A stretch of 64,000 bases of DNA, taken from the NCBI GenBank assembly GCA_950295325.1, contig OX485806.1, positions 5,828,001-5,892,000 on the forward strand, in the 5' to 3' direction. Source of the stretch: Polytrichum commune (taxonomy: Eukaryota; Streptophyta; Polytrichopsida; Polytrichales; Polytrichaceae). Made by a program: the position numbers and the translations under genes. The notes beneath the pieces are model-generated. The model had not been told where the DNA came from. It saw only the letters and a program-made list of their open reading frames with translations, and did not search any database. This document shows, one piece after another, positions 1 through 12,301 of the stretch; position 1 is the stretch's first letter; every line of letters starts with the position of its first letter.

Positions 1-2560
1 AGGTTGAGGTTTTTTTTGGTGCATCCAAAGCCATGATCAAATCTTATAGAGTTTGGGAGGTAATCTTGAGTTGTTACAAATTATATTAAAGTCCACTAAT
101 GTTGAGCCATAAAGAAGGCCTCCCAACCTCTCCCCTTTTTCATCCCCCTAGGGCGGGCTGGATGGATGGCACATGGGTGATCCAGAGCTCGTCCCATGCG
201 ACGAGTGCACGTCGCATGTGCAGGTGTGAGGTGGCGGGTATCAGATTCCGGGTATCTGGCAGGGCTGTCATTCTTTCCTCGCCCAACCATTTGTTGTTGT
301 CACACTTTGTGGGGGGGGGTCCTCTGATGTGGCGGGTATCTGAGCTCATGTATTTAGGACGAGTTGCTACACTAGATATTGTATTTAGTGTCACCGAGTT
401 CTGTTTGTCTTGCACAACACTGTTTGCAACCATCCAAGTAGTGTCACCAACACTAAATGTAAACCTAATATTATTTATCATTTTTTGTAAGAAAATGTAC
501 ATTATAGATTTCCGATGTTGCAATTATTGTCACTTATCAAGTGATATATCATCCAAAAGTTCAATCATCCATGATAGTAACTCATTATATAAATGTCAAG
601 ATGCATTATGTACCAAAAGTGGATGAACTGAAAGTAAAAGTGGGATGACATTTGTAAATTTATTCATAAGAAGTATCATTAGAAAAGTTACCACAATGAT
701 AGAAATTACCATTTAACACTTGTTACAATATTTGGTGTAGTCTTTCCTCACCCAACTTGTTGTTGTTGAGGAAAATACTAACTTGTTGTTGATACACCTG
801 CGTAGCAAGTATTGGAGGTGGGGTATCAAGGTGAATTGTGAGTCTTTCCTCACCTAAATGTTTGTTAGTAATGTTCTCATGTAATAAATACCTATCACGA
901 GGTAGGTGGGGCCTAATCTAGTTATGTTTTGTTGTTTGCTACCTTGTTTCTACTTGGTTTCACAAGGTTGAGGTTTTTGTGTGTCTGAAGCTATGATCAA
1001 TCTCATAGAGTTTTGGAGCAAATCTCAATTTTTTATGAATCACGAAAGTCCATTGACATCTAGCCATAAGAAGGCCTCCCAATGTCTCCCCTTCTTCATC
1101 CCACCTCGGGGTTAGACCTTAAGATGTTCCATGGATGATCTACGACTACTCCCACGCTACGGGTGCACGCTGCAAGGGTGCGTGTGTGCGTGTGAGAGGT
1201 GGCAGGTATTGGGCTCCAAGTATCCAAGCAAGTTGTGAATCATCCTCACCCACCTTCTTTGTTGTTGTTGTTGTTGTTGTTGTCGTCGCCATCTTCGTTA
1301 TGTAACTTAACTTAAAGTGGGTGAACTATCATGAAGGTGGATGGACCTAATTTGATTACTTTTTGGTTGTTTGTTACCTTCTTCTACTTGGATTCACTAG
1401 GTTGATGATTTTGTGCATCTATGAATGCATTTAAAGAAGTCATGATCAATTTTGTAAAGTTTTTAAGCTAATCTCAAATTGTTATGCATTATCAAAGGCC
1501 ATTGATAGTGAGTCATGAGAAAGCATGCACGTCCACCTCTCCCTTTTTCATCCCGCCCTCTAGGGTTGGATGAATTTTGCATGGGTGATTCACAACTTCT
1601 CCTTCGCGATGGGAACACACCAAGTGTGTGTGAGGTGGTGGGTATCGGACTCCATGGTCTATTGTGAATCTTTCCCCATCCAATTGTTTGTGGTTGCTAG
1701 TAAGTGCACCTATCATGAAGGTAGTTGGGTGTCATTTGGTTACTTTGGTTATATGTAACCTTATTCTACTTGGATTCACAAAGTTGACATTTTTGTGCAT
1801 CCACAAATCTATTTCAAGAAGTCATAATCAATTCTATTACGCTTTGGAGCTAATTTCAAATTGTTATGACTTATCAAAGTCCATCAATGACAAGATGTAA
1901 GAAGACTTTCATGCCTCTCCGTCTTCATCCCATCTAGAGTTGGATGGATGGCACATGGGTGAACCGGAGCTTCCCCCATGCGAAGGGTGTGTGAGATGAT
2001 GGGTATCAAAGTTCACGTATCCAAGTAGGATGCGAGTCTTTCCCTCCCAATTGTTTGTGGTTGTTGTTGTCATGCAACTTAAGGTGAGTGCACCTATCAT
2101 GAAGGTGGATGGGCCTAATTTGGTCATCTTTGTTGTTTGTTACGTTGTTCTATGTGGATCTGCGAGGTTGAGATTTTGTGCATCAACCTATGTATTCTAA
2201 AAAGCCGTGATCAATTTCATAAAGTTTGAGTTAATCTTGAATTGTTATGCATTTAAATCAAAATATAATAGCAGTGAGTCATAAGAAGGCATAGGGTTGG
2301 AAGAAGGATGGCGCGTGGGAGATATAGAGCCTCCTCCATGTGATGGGTACAGGCGGGATATGTGAAGATGGTGGGTATCGGAGTCCAAATATTTGAGTAT
2401 GGGTGTGGTGGTTTGTCTTTCCCATCCAACTGCTTGTTGTTGGTGGTGGTGGCAGTGCCATTAGTTGCCATGCCTTGTTGCCATGAGCAGGTGAGATGTA
2501 ACAGGTAATGCACAAGGGGGAAAGCATAATGGGGAACAAGGGCATCACATGAGCCGAGCA
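1..2560. repeat. Degenerate tandem array of ~400-bp units
   Basis: A block of about 400 bp recurs in the same orientation. Each unit begins near the text ggttgaggttttgtgcatcc, with anchors near positions 3, 966, 1399, 1780 and 2165. It then runs through a 'catgatcaat' stretch, a 'cattgatagtgagtcat' stretch, a 'ccctttttcatcccacc' stretch, a GTT-rich stretch and 'cctatcatgaaggtgg'. Spacings of the last four anchors are 433, 381 and 385 bp. The first unit is lengthened by a MITE at 367-740. Another isolated copy lies at about 22800-23020, so the family is dispersed as well as tandem. Short ORFs in it are broken differently in each unit, so I read it as non-coding. Confidence 0.75.
367..740 (+). 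mobile_element. MITE family M1, copy A
   Basis: This 374-bp element starts CTACACTAGATATTG and ends ATATTTGGTGTAG, an imperfect terminal inverted repeat. The interior text (for example gttgcaattattgtcactta and atcaatcatccatgatag-like) recurs at 29661-30036 and 54663-55039, and inverted at 58308-58691. No coding capacity is visible. It is inserted in the first unit of the tandem array. I cannot define a convincing target duplication, so the superfamily is open. Confidence 0.65.
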
Positions 2561-2879
2561 TAGGTGTCCATGTTCCTCACAATGTATTCTTTCTCGTGCA
2601 TTCCCAGTTGTAGAGGCCCACGGACAAATTTCAATGGCCGTAATTGGGTGAAGAAGGTATTGTCATGTCCAGAAACGTAATGCACTCCGAAATATGTGCG
2701 GTGCATTACGCAAAATAAGGGTACCTCAAATCACAAAGAGAAATTTGGCATGGGTCTTTATGTACATTAGAATGCCTTGAGTGGAGGGCTTGCATATGTC
2801 CAAGAGCACACTATTCTTTGCAATATGTGCAAGTTTTCTTCGTATCTAGAAGAAGAGTAAACCTTGCACTTAAGGTGGA

Positions 2880-3400
2880 CAGTCAAGCAGCCTAATAATT
2901 AGTAATTAAAGTGTAACAAGAAGTTACGTAACCCAAAAAATGATAAATTTTAAAATTGGCTAGTGATTAAAGAAGTCATTTAAGAAACAAACATACTTTA
3001 CTAGATACATATAATATATGTAACTATATATGTGTAACTATAGTTAACATCCACATTAACTTCGAATGGATAACATCCACATTAAAATGGAATGGACCAA
3101 AAATTGAAAGGACCAAATAGACCAAGACCTAGTAACGTATAACTATAGTTAATATCCACATTAAAATAGAATAGAGCAAAAATAGAAAAGACCAAATAGA
3201 CCAATAACTAGTAACGCATAACTATAGTTAACATGCACATTAACATAGAATGGACCAAAGATAGAACCAAATACACCCAAGAACTAGTAACGTTCAAGTG
3301 TGAACGCAAAGTGGTTAGGAAATTTGCTCTTGAAACAACAAACTTGATGCATAGTCTCTGATAACATCCTCCCTCAACCAACCGAGGAAACATGACTTGG
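2880..3400. repeat. AT-rich dispersed repeat with short internal tandem units
   Basis: Three partial units begin with aactatagttaa and the 'catccacattaa' text near 3035, 3141 and 3220. Each runs through 'ggaccaaatagacc' to 'agtaacg'. The tail 'caagtgtgaac...gatgcatagtctctg' (about 3293-3361) recurs at about 37355-37430, inside the nested transposon complex, so this is a mobile or dispersed family. No terminal repeats were defined. Confidence 0.55.
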
Positions 3401-4798
3401 CAAACACCAACGCCACAAAATCACACCTTATAACACCAACAAAACAACATTAAACGGCTGCCAGTTGCAGCTAGCTTTCTTTATTCGGTTTCTGACTACT
3501 ATAGTGTCCATCCTCGAAAGGGGAGAGTAGTATAGCCCCAATTTCCCTTTGTCATGTGGGCATCGGGTTATTGGCATTACGAACGGACACTTTATTCACG
3601 CCGGCCCCTACCCCAGGGACCGGAGTTTCTATCTATCTATCTGGACAGTCAAGCTTGAGTTTCTTTTGGTGTTTTGACTTTAGGTTTATGTGCTCCAAAT
3701 CTTTAATTTTTGGATTTGTGCTCATGGTGGAAAAACATTTGAACAAATCAAATAATACTTGAAGTTAAGTTTCTAAAAACAAATTTGCTCCACCACTCTA
3801 CGAGAGATGAAGAATGGGAATCATTATTATAATTTTTTGAAGAGGCTCTCTTTTAGGTTTTGATGAGTTGGGAGTATCTCCTACTAATTTTGGGGCCACG
3901 TTGAACCATGTGTTGCTCAACATCACCCACTCCTTGGTTGGACAATCAAGTTGCCATGTCCTCCACACCAAAAGGTCCTTCCCCACAAATTCTTATAAAA
4001 AGGCATCTAGGATCAAATGCAAAATGTACTGGAACGATTGCCATGGTTTGGTGCATGGAAAGTTCACTATGATTTATTTTGCCAAGGTAGATGAGGCTAA
4101 TTCAATTGGCTTTCTTAAATGAACACCTTTTTTTTTTTATTCCTAATCGATGTTAAGTCATTTTGATGGTGGGTGAGTAATAATGATGATTTAGCTGTTG
4201 CCTTCATGATATTTGGGTTGTCACCTTTGCAAAAATCAAACTACACACACCATCCTCCATAATGAGGAGTGTTATTCACCACACTATGACACGCTTGATT
4301 TTTGTGCCCGAGGTGGGCAAATTAAGAGGCAACATGTGGACGTGAGGTGGGGACCAACTTGTATTGTGGGCATTCTATAATGAATAAACAATTCGGCAAC
4401 ATTTTATCTTACATGTGACCACTTTAGAGACATGGCACAACTAAAATTGGCATTACACTTGGTTCTCATTAGCAAATGACCCATGTAGAATATGCTAATG
4501 ACACCTATTTGAGTGGTATGGGGTTAAATGTGACTCTAAGAATGGATACCATAAAGACATGTGTATAAAAGAGGTTGGATTACGTCTTAATTTGTCTCCA
4601 AGTGCATGGGTATGACCTTATTTGTGTTATATGGATATCCTGGCAATTGTGCATGAATGTCCCACACCCATGCTCTTAGACCCAACCAAAGACAAATTGG
4701 GTATGGTACACTAAGCACCGATTCACACATGGTTCCAAGTCACTTGAGGTCAATATGTCCAATCTCAAATGTTGATAGCATGAAAGATGGGATTTACC
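3400..4798. other. Intergenic, no gene recognised
   Basis: No ORF here resembles a known protein. A GC-richer patch lies at about 3470-3650. A copy of a dispersed repeat whose hallmark is 'aaagacatgtgt...gattgga' lies near 4500-4610. An oligo-T run lies at 4129-4138. Confidence 0.5.
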
Positions 4799-5071
4799 AC
4801 TTCACATGGGATCCCAAGTCCTAAGTCCCAAGTATTACATGTATGCCTACATGTCAAAACTTTTGGGAGGTGAGGCTTGGGACTTGTGTTGAGAGTTGGG
4901 TTGAGCAAATAGTAAGATCCAACTCTCAACACAAGTCATGCAATAATTTTTAACATGAAATAATGAATGAGCGATTTTAATGATTTCTTGAGGCTTAGAG
5001 TTGGGACTTTGCCTCCACATCAAGACTTGCTAACATGAATGGGACATTGGACTTGGGACCCCATGTGAACT
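4799..5071. mobile_element. Foldback MITE
   Basis: The left end ACTTCACATGGGATCCCAAG is the inverted match of the right end (reverse complement AGTTCACATGGGGTCCCAAG). The centre contains a perfect 18-bp hairpin at 4882-4936 (arm ACTTGTGTTGAGAGTTGG, 19-nt loop). No coding sequence is visible. The length and the absence of an ORF fit a non-autonomous foldback element. Confidence 0.6.
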
Positions 5072-6440
5072 AGCCTTGAGATTGTATGGATGTCCTAGGA
5101 ACATACGTGCCATCAAGTTTGGTGGAGGTTTCAAAGGTGGGCACATGGCCCAATTTGCCACTCTCCATATCAATGAGTCCCAACTCTACACCCTTTTGTT
5201 TGTGCTTTAAGTGTGTACAAAATGAAGGCACAAACAAGAAATATAAGTGGGTGTATTGGTGGGTTTAAACGCAATGTTGTGACCCTTAACGTTTTTAGCA
5301 TGTGCAAATCAAGTGTGTATTAAGTAGAAGATATAAATTATTCATCAAACTCTTTCCAAGTTATTTTGTGTCCAAGGGTCAAGAGGAATCACAAAATAAC
5401 ATGCTATTACTTATCTATCAGAAAGTTACATCACAATCTATACGTGCATTGTACATTTTTAGAGTAAGGTATGCATGAGAGGTCCAAATCGGGTTCCAAA
5501 AGTCTTCAGGGATCAACCATGTTCTAATGGGAATTATGAGGCAAACACTTAAAGAATCACCATCATTTTGCATTATTGGAATATGACTTTAGAATACATG
5601 AGTTTATATGACGTGTACTCTAGACCTGAAATTGCTCGGTTTGAGAATGATAGAAAGTGAATTGGACAATTTGAATAGAGGTCATCATCCACAAATTTTG
5701 CTTAAAAAAAGTGATTATGTAGGTGAAGTGTATTATTAATATTAATATTATTATTTCTTAAAAAACACATCACAAAAGCTTAGAATTGGTTTTTCATGCA
5801 TCTAAGGGTTAAGTTGCGTAAGGCCATTATAGTGTTTTGGTGGGTGACCTTTCTTGCACTTGATTTTCAATGCACCTTACCACCTATGGTCCATCTAGTC
5901 ATAGCGAGGGCATTTTGAGCGAACTATATATTTTTAGCCAACCCCATGGAAATCTAGAGGCTTGTCCTTGGAGGAGATAGGTGTCAGTTGGCTTAGCACC
6001 CATTCAAGGTGTTTTTCTTTGAAAGGAGGCAATATTCTCCGGGAGCCTTCCAGTTCTTGTGATGCTCGTTTCATGATTACATGATAGACCCGAACCAACT
6101 CAAAGATGAGACAACCACTATGACACTATAATTCACGTCAGTGGCAATATAGCACTCATCTCTTCTTATCCTTCATGGGTGTTTGCAGAGGGTAACATGG
6201 AAGGATACCAAATTACCAATAGAGCCATATCTTGCAACATTTTGGGATATATCTCTATTGTAGGAATACAAATATACAAGGAACACATGTGTCCCTAAGT
6301 TTGGGACATCATATCAAGGGCAACACATGCCCCCAATTGCCATTATCCACATCCACCACCAACTCCAAATCTACCCCTAGTTGATTGAAGTTGATGTGTG
6401 GACAAAATGAAGGCACGAGGCACATGTAAGCTATGTTTGC
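5072..6440. other. Intergenic, diverged dispersed-repeat fragments
   Basis: No gene seen. Stretches near 5085-5270 and 6290-6440 are diverged copies of the segment at 8980-9140 (shared text such as 'caactctaccc' and 'aaatgaaggcac'). A simple AAT-rich run lies at about 5731-5755. Confidence 0.5.
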
Positions 6441-6444
6441 AAAA

Positions 6445-7350
6445 GGTGTTCATGGAGGATATCTTGCAAACATTTTAGGAGGAAAAGAAAAACAGACATC
6501 AATGATCCACCAATGGAAATATGAGCTCGTCATGTATGGTGAGTCATTACAAGCATACGAGTCTTAGGCAATCATCAAGTGTCACTGGACTATCATTTTG
6601 TGTGTGTGGAAGAAATTTGCAAATCTATAAAAAGAGCGTATTTTCATGATGTGTCCACCAACGCAATACAATTACCTAGGACTCATATGCTGGAAGTGAT
6701 TGTAATTGTCAAGTTCGGGTATTTTAAAGCTTTGCCTCCCAGTTGAGGTGTTCGTGGAGGAAATCTTGCAACATTTTGGGTGAAAAAGTAAAACAAACGT
6801 CAATGATCCACCAATGGAATTACGAGCTCGTCATGAATGGGGAGTCATTACAAGCATACGAGTCTTGGGCAATCATCACGTGTCACTAGAATATCATTCT
6901 ATGTGTGTGGAAGAAAATTGCAAATCTATAATAGGAGCATATTTTCATATTGTGTCCACCGAAGTAAAGACGATTGCCTAGGACTCATATGCTGGAAGTG
7001 ATTCTAGTTGTCAAGTTTGGGGATTTTGAAGCTTTGCCTCCCAGTCGAGGTGTTCATGAAGGATATCTTGCAACATTCCGGGTACAAAAGAAAAACATAC
7101 ATCAATGATCCATCAATGGAAATATGAGCTCGTCATGAATGGGGAGTCACTACAAGCATATGGGTCTTGGGCAATTATCACGTGTCACTGAAAAATCATT
7201 CAATGTGTGGAAGAAATTTACAAATCTATAATAAGAATATATTTCCATATTGTGTCCACCGACGCAAGACAATTGCCTAGGACTCATATGCCGGAAGTGA
7301 CTGTAGTTGTCAAGCCCGGGGATTTTGAAGCTTTTGCCTTCCATTTGATT
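6445..7350. repeat. Three tandem 302-bp units
   Basis: Anchors of the text ggtgttc followed by 'atggagga' lie at 6445, 6747 and 7049, exactly 302 bp apart. The units share 'caatgatccaccaatgga', 'atgagctcgtcatg', 'aatctataa' and 'cctaggactcatatgctgga' with few substitutions, so the amplification is fairly recent. A single diverged unit lies at about 9130-9620. Confidence 0.85.
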
Positions 7351-8960
7351 CGGTTGTCACTTCCTGACTACTTCTGTAGGGACGTCCCAATCTGTACTGG
7401 GGATGTCACGAGTCTGTCATCGAGCTTTATGTTTGTCAAATGACTCAAGTCCGAAGTGGTATCGAAGTGACCATTGCTGCTTCGTTATTGTTATGAGTAC
7501 CATTCACGAAGCATCTGAGTACTAAGAAGATGCTCCCCAAACTCAAATATTCTCTGTGTGCTGTGTCAGTGCGAAGAGACGTCTCTTCAAATTATAAAAA
7601 AGGAAGCATGCAATTATAAGTATGCAAGGTCATCGAATATCGGACGAGAACTCAGATGACAGTTGATTTGTGGTGTCAAATGTTGTAAAAGCATGGTGGG
7701 GTTGAACGGGGTTCAAAACGTATTCAAACAAGAATTTTTTTTGATGAAGAGTGACCGAACATAACATTATTCAAAAGCAGGCCATTCAATAATGAAGACC
7801 AAGAATTTTGGGAGCATAATGTTTCTTATATGTTGGGCCATTCTTACAGATTGAACAATGTTCATCCTAAGTATTGTTCATTATGTAAGGGTGATCTGCT
7901 AGTTTCCCACACCCAAGGGTGCATTTGTTTGACATGCCAATAATATAATCATGATTTATTATTAGATTAATAGTTATTGTTGGCATCAAGGGGTAGTTGC
8001 ATGTTGCCAGGGACTTAGTAAAGAGACATGGCGGTTAGCTAGGTAAGTCCTTTGCAAAGCTTTCCCATTTAGGAGGGGTGTACATGAAAATAAGGGCAGT
8101 AAGAATGGCAAAGGCATGACCCTCACTTCCTGCTCCCCTTTTAGAAAGTGGTTACAAGTGAGGGTGGAAAAAAAATTAGGATATATATGATGACTCACGT
8201 CAAATTGAGCTCCTCAACACATGATATGAATTGTTGGCAAATTCAAAGACTTTCCATGAAATTATACACACTTAAGCTAAGTGAGGGTCTTCAACAACGT
8301 TTTGGCCACTTACCCTCCTCTTGGTTAGTTAGTCAAGAAATCTTAGTCTAGGTTTCCTTCCATATTTCAAATTGTGATACTAGGCAGTCTCAAGTCTTTC
8401 TCTCAATAAGACCACCAAATTGATATTAGCTTTCATCTCACGGAGGCCAGTGCACTCTGTTACTCTAGGGGATACCTTAATTGCTAACACGTTAACCTAC
8501 TTGCTTACAACAAAAGGCTAGGTTAACACAATGCCTCTTTAAAGGGCTTGCACACTTTGAGGAAAGGACTTTCTCACTCACTCCCCTTTAATACTACTAT
8601 TGTTTTGACCTTCTTCTTTCTAAGTATATATATGAAGCATTGCAATTCTTAATATTACATCATATAAGATTAAAAATTCTCTTACGTAAAGGAACTTGGA
8701 TTTGTTTCAATATTTTAGACCGATGAACTGTAACATGGTACTAAGGACGATACATGCCCACATGGGGGTCACTCTCACGTAGGTATAATAACCACGTGCA
8801 ATAAATGGATAGTTAAAGGGGGGGGAATTATGACGTATATTCATGGGATATTTTATATCTTTGAAGAATTTTTGGAAATATGCTTATTATGTTCTCAAAT
8901 TGAAGTTTTGGTATTTTAATGTTCTCTAAGACTTCTAAAATCTCGACTTCGGAACTTTAA
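7310..8960. other. Repeat-derived flank, no gene
   Basis: The first part (7320-7660) is a diverged copy of 9598-9870, sharing 'cttctgta', 'tgcgaagag' and 'cgtctc' in the same order. Together with the 302-bp unit it looks like pieces of one larger old element. The remainder, 7660-8960, shows no recognisable gene. Confidence 0.5.
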
Positions 8961-11307
8961 ACAAGATCCTATCTTCTATGACCTCACATTTTCTAATGGA
9001 ACGTGGGTCACCCTCTCCACATGGCATATGCCCAAATTGCCGTTATGCATATCCACCAGTTCCAACTCTACCCCTAATTAATTGTGGTTTTAGTGTGGGC
9101 GAAATGAATTTGGCACAAAGCACATCCGAGCAAGTGTTTGCAGAGGGTGGCCATGAAGGATATCACATAGCTCAACTCAATCTTGCAACATTCTTGGTGG
9201 AAAAATAGAATGAATAATCGTGATCCACAAACGTGAATATGAACGCGTTAATCTCATCATGTTTAGAAGCCCCCTTTGTTGCATGCATGAACAATGATAT
9301 GGGTATTTTTGTATTGTATCCCTAAGATTTCATAGGAGTTGTATCTTTGGGTTGAAGCTTATGATGTTTACATGAAAGGATTCTAGTATAAAAAAGACGC
9401 TTCTAAGTTGGGATCCAAAATATTCCACAACTAGAGGACTCACTACAAACATACGAGTATTGGACGATTATCATATGTCACTAGAAACATGTCCTACGCC
9501 AATGAAAAATCTGCAAATCTACCACAAAAATAGATTTACATATTTCTTCCACCAACGCAAGACAATAACCTAGGACTCAGATGCTGGTAGCGATCGTAAC
9601 CTTCAAGTTCAGTTATTTTTAAAGGTTTGCCTCCATTTATTAGGTCGTCACTTCCTTACTTCTGTAAGGGAAGTTCCATTGTGTACTGAGGACGTGACAA
9701 TCCTGTCATTCAACTTTACGTCGTCAAGTCTGAAGTAGTGAAGTGACCTTTGCTTCGTGATTGTTCACATGATCGAAGCATTTTGAGTACTGAGAAGGTG
9801 ATCACGAAAGTAATCTCTGCTTCAAGTGCGAAGAGCACGTCTCGTCAAATTAGAAAACGAAGAATGCCAGTTTGTAACAGTAGTGTCCAGGGAGATCTGT
9901 GGGCATAATGATCAGCCAAAATCGCAGTGTTTTTTTAAAGTCCCAACTGGTTACATGTTGTGATCTTTCGAAGTTTTTCTTCATGAAAAGTTGGGTATAT
10001 TCCCCATATTCCTATACACGTGATCGATAATCTTCCCGAAGTCTTGAAACTTCGGCCAGTTGTTTCTCAAACTCAACCGGTTAATCCGTAACGAGCAGTT
10101 GGTTCTCTCCGTTCATTTGAATTGTAAGCAAGAGGTCGTTGAATCTGGGACGAGAACTCAAACAACAAGCGATTTGTGCTGTCGAGTTTTGTGGATGCAC
10201 TGTTTCGAATCACGAGATTCGACAGGGTATCCACAAGAATTGAAGTCCCAGAATCCTAGAACATTGCAAGAGGTAAACGATTTTCAACATTGGTATGTGC
10301 CATTCATTACGCTGCCGGGGCTCATTCATCGACATTCCACGATTTCATATACTTATCACCACAATAACAAAATGTAATCTAATCGTTTGTTTACTGTGGT
10401 TGGCATACATACGGATAAATGAAAGTTATAAGTGTATTTGTGATTTGCTTTTGACCCAAGGTGATTTGCATTGTTAAAGAGGCAACCTATTCGCGAAGGT
10501 AACCTAATTGCATGTATCAGTGTAGTGTGGAGCTATGAATTGAGCAAGGTTCTATGTTAACCTACCTTGTCAATATGTTAAGCTTACCACTTGGACTAAA
10601 CAGTTTAAATTGAGGCCAATGTTGGACTTGTCTTGTGTATTATACATATATATATATATGTCCAAATGGCAAGTGCCAAATACAATGTTGTGAGTGGTGA
10701 AGTAATTCTAGGTTTGTTCTCATTTGGGCATGTAAGGAACTTGTGATTTGTAAGTAACAACGTGATGTTTGATGAACAACAAAGAGAGAAGAGACAAAAA
10801 AAAGACAAAAAAAAAGAAAAAAAACACACGATGTGGCCACCAATTGTGAAGTATGGTGTTGTTTCATCTTGGTCTAATTTCTATATCTGTACGGACATCA
10901 CAAGAATTGCATGGATTTTAAAGAACATCGTCTTTTGTCAACTATGAATATCTTGAATGGTTGCTGACAAGTTGGTCCACACTATATTGTTTGCAAGGTT
11001 TAGGTTTTCACATGGTTGGAGTGAAACATCCAATTCACCTAGATACCCCCGCCGTGATTGGGTGGACCATGGTAGCACCGGAGCCTCAGGGAAATGTTAC
11101 CCATTCTAACATTGTTTATCAACTATAAAACAACTTAACTTGGGACTTCCAATTGGACTAGAGTTAAGGCTTAGGCTTTCAGCCCAATTTTCAATATACA
11201 ACAATATTTTAGGTCTTGGCATGGTTGTGTTAATTTCATACTAACAACATTTCCTTTATGTTTACTACATTAACATTCAAGATGATTGCCATCAATACTT
11301 ATTGTAC
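8961..11307. other. Old dispersed repeat copy and intergenic DNA
   Basis: Positions 8980-9870 are a second diverged copy of the element seen at 6290-7660. Text at about 10130-10260 resembles 7625-7690 ('gaatctgggacgagaactca' against 'gaatatcggacgagaactca'). An AT microsatellite lies near 10646-10660 and an A-rich stretch at 10797-10823. No gene recognised. Confidence 0.45.
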
Positions 11308-11309
11308 TA

Positions 11310-12301
11310 CAGTCCTACCTCTTTAATACGACACTCGATAATACGACAACCTCGATATTATGACACAAATTTCGTAAACCAAACTTCCTAGTTCAAATCT
11401 ACCTCTATACTACGACTATGACAATGTTAATACGACACTCCTAGACCCCCCAAATGTCATATTATAGAGGTAATAAATGCATTTATATGGTGTGTCCCAC
11501 ACACTTATATATACATAAATACATAATTTATTTTAAATTCATAAATCTTATACATATGAAGTTTGGATTAAGGAAGTTTAAATGTAAAATGATGAAATAA
11601 ACATGAGAACCATGGGAACTAGGTTTTCTTTCTAAAACCCTACTCATGAGGACCAAAGAGAAAAATCGAGATTGATCAAGGAGTCCGAAGACCTGGCCCT
11701 TCTTATATCAAAACTGCAGCTTGGATCAGATGAGATGCCATTTGAAGAGTATGTGGTAATGGAAGGTGAAGACATCATTGAGGCTGAATATTGCATGTCA
11801 AAGCTGGTTGATATGGCCTTAGGACAAAGAATAGAGCCAGTTAGTTTGGACCTTACTGCTGAGACCGTAAACCCTTTAGATGTTGATGAAAGACCTCCAC
11901 CTATTGTGAAACTGACGGATGCTCAACAACATGCTCAGCTATTAGCTACATTTTTTATGGACAATTCATTAGACTTCACTCCCGCAAATATGATGAAATT
12001 GCAGGGCATAATAGAGAAGCTCAATAAGATATATGTTGCTAACTTGAAGTGGCAACATCAGCGGACTATTGATTCCTTCTTCAAGTCCACATAGGTTTAG
12101 TGAGGAGAATTTGCATATTTGTAATACATTTGAAAGAATACTCATTTTTACATATGGAAAAATATCTCAAGTGTGTTTTTATGAAGTACCTCGTTATTGT
12201 GACAACCAGGTCCAATTTGTCATATTATTGAATATGTGACACCTCGATAATACGACCTTTTTCTCATTTCCCAAACGTGTCATATTAAAGAGGTAGGACT
12301 G
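11310..12301 (+). mobile_element. Pogo/Tigger-like DNA transposon, internally deleted
   Basis: The element is 992 bp. The left end is CAGTCCTACCTCTTTAATAC and the right end is its inverted match, GTATTAAAGAGGTAGGACTG-like (here catattaaagaggtaggactg). Both ends are flanked by TA (11308-11309 and 12302-12303), the target duplication expected of Tc1/mariner/pogo elements. The terminal motif recurs inside the element at about 11325-11360 and 12180-12260. It carries an ORF (11672-12094) for the C-terminal part of a transposase. The catalytic DDE part and the DNA-binding part are absent, so the copy is non-autonomous. Confidence 0.85.
11672..12094 (+). pseudogene. C-terminal fragment of pogo/Tigger-type transposase
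   Basis: This open frame of about 140 codons has no ATG at its beginning; the first ATG is about 20 codons in. It is acidic in its first half (EMPFEEYVVMEGEDIIEAEY) and ends with QRTIDSFFKST. A terminal Q-x-T-I-D-S-F-F stretch after a variable acidic region is what I know from pogo/Tigger/jerky-type transposases. The same ending, QRTIDSYF, occurs in the related element at 43438-44266. No DDE catalytic core is present, so the frame is a remnant even though it is uninterrupted. Its persistence as an open frame in a deleted element is mildly unusual. Confidence 0.6.

Noticed and set aside
99-2548. Several 60-175 codon ORFs on both strands at the window start
   Set aside because: They fall in the ~400-bp tandem units and are broken at different places in each unit, with no codon-level conservation.
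10640-10867. Phe-rich minus ORFs
   Set aside because: Produced by an A-rich simple stretch (10797-10823).
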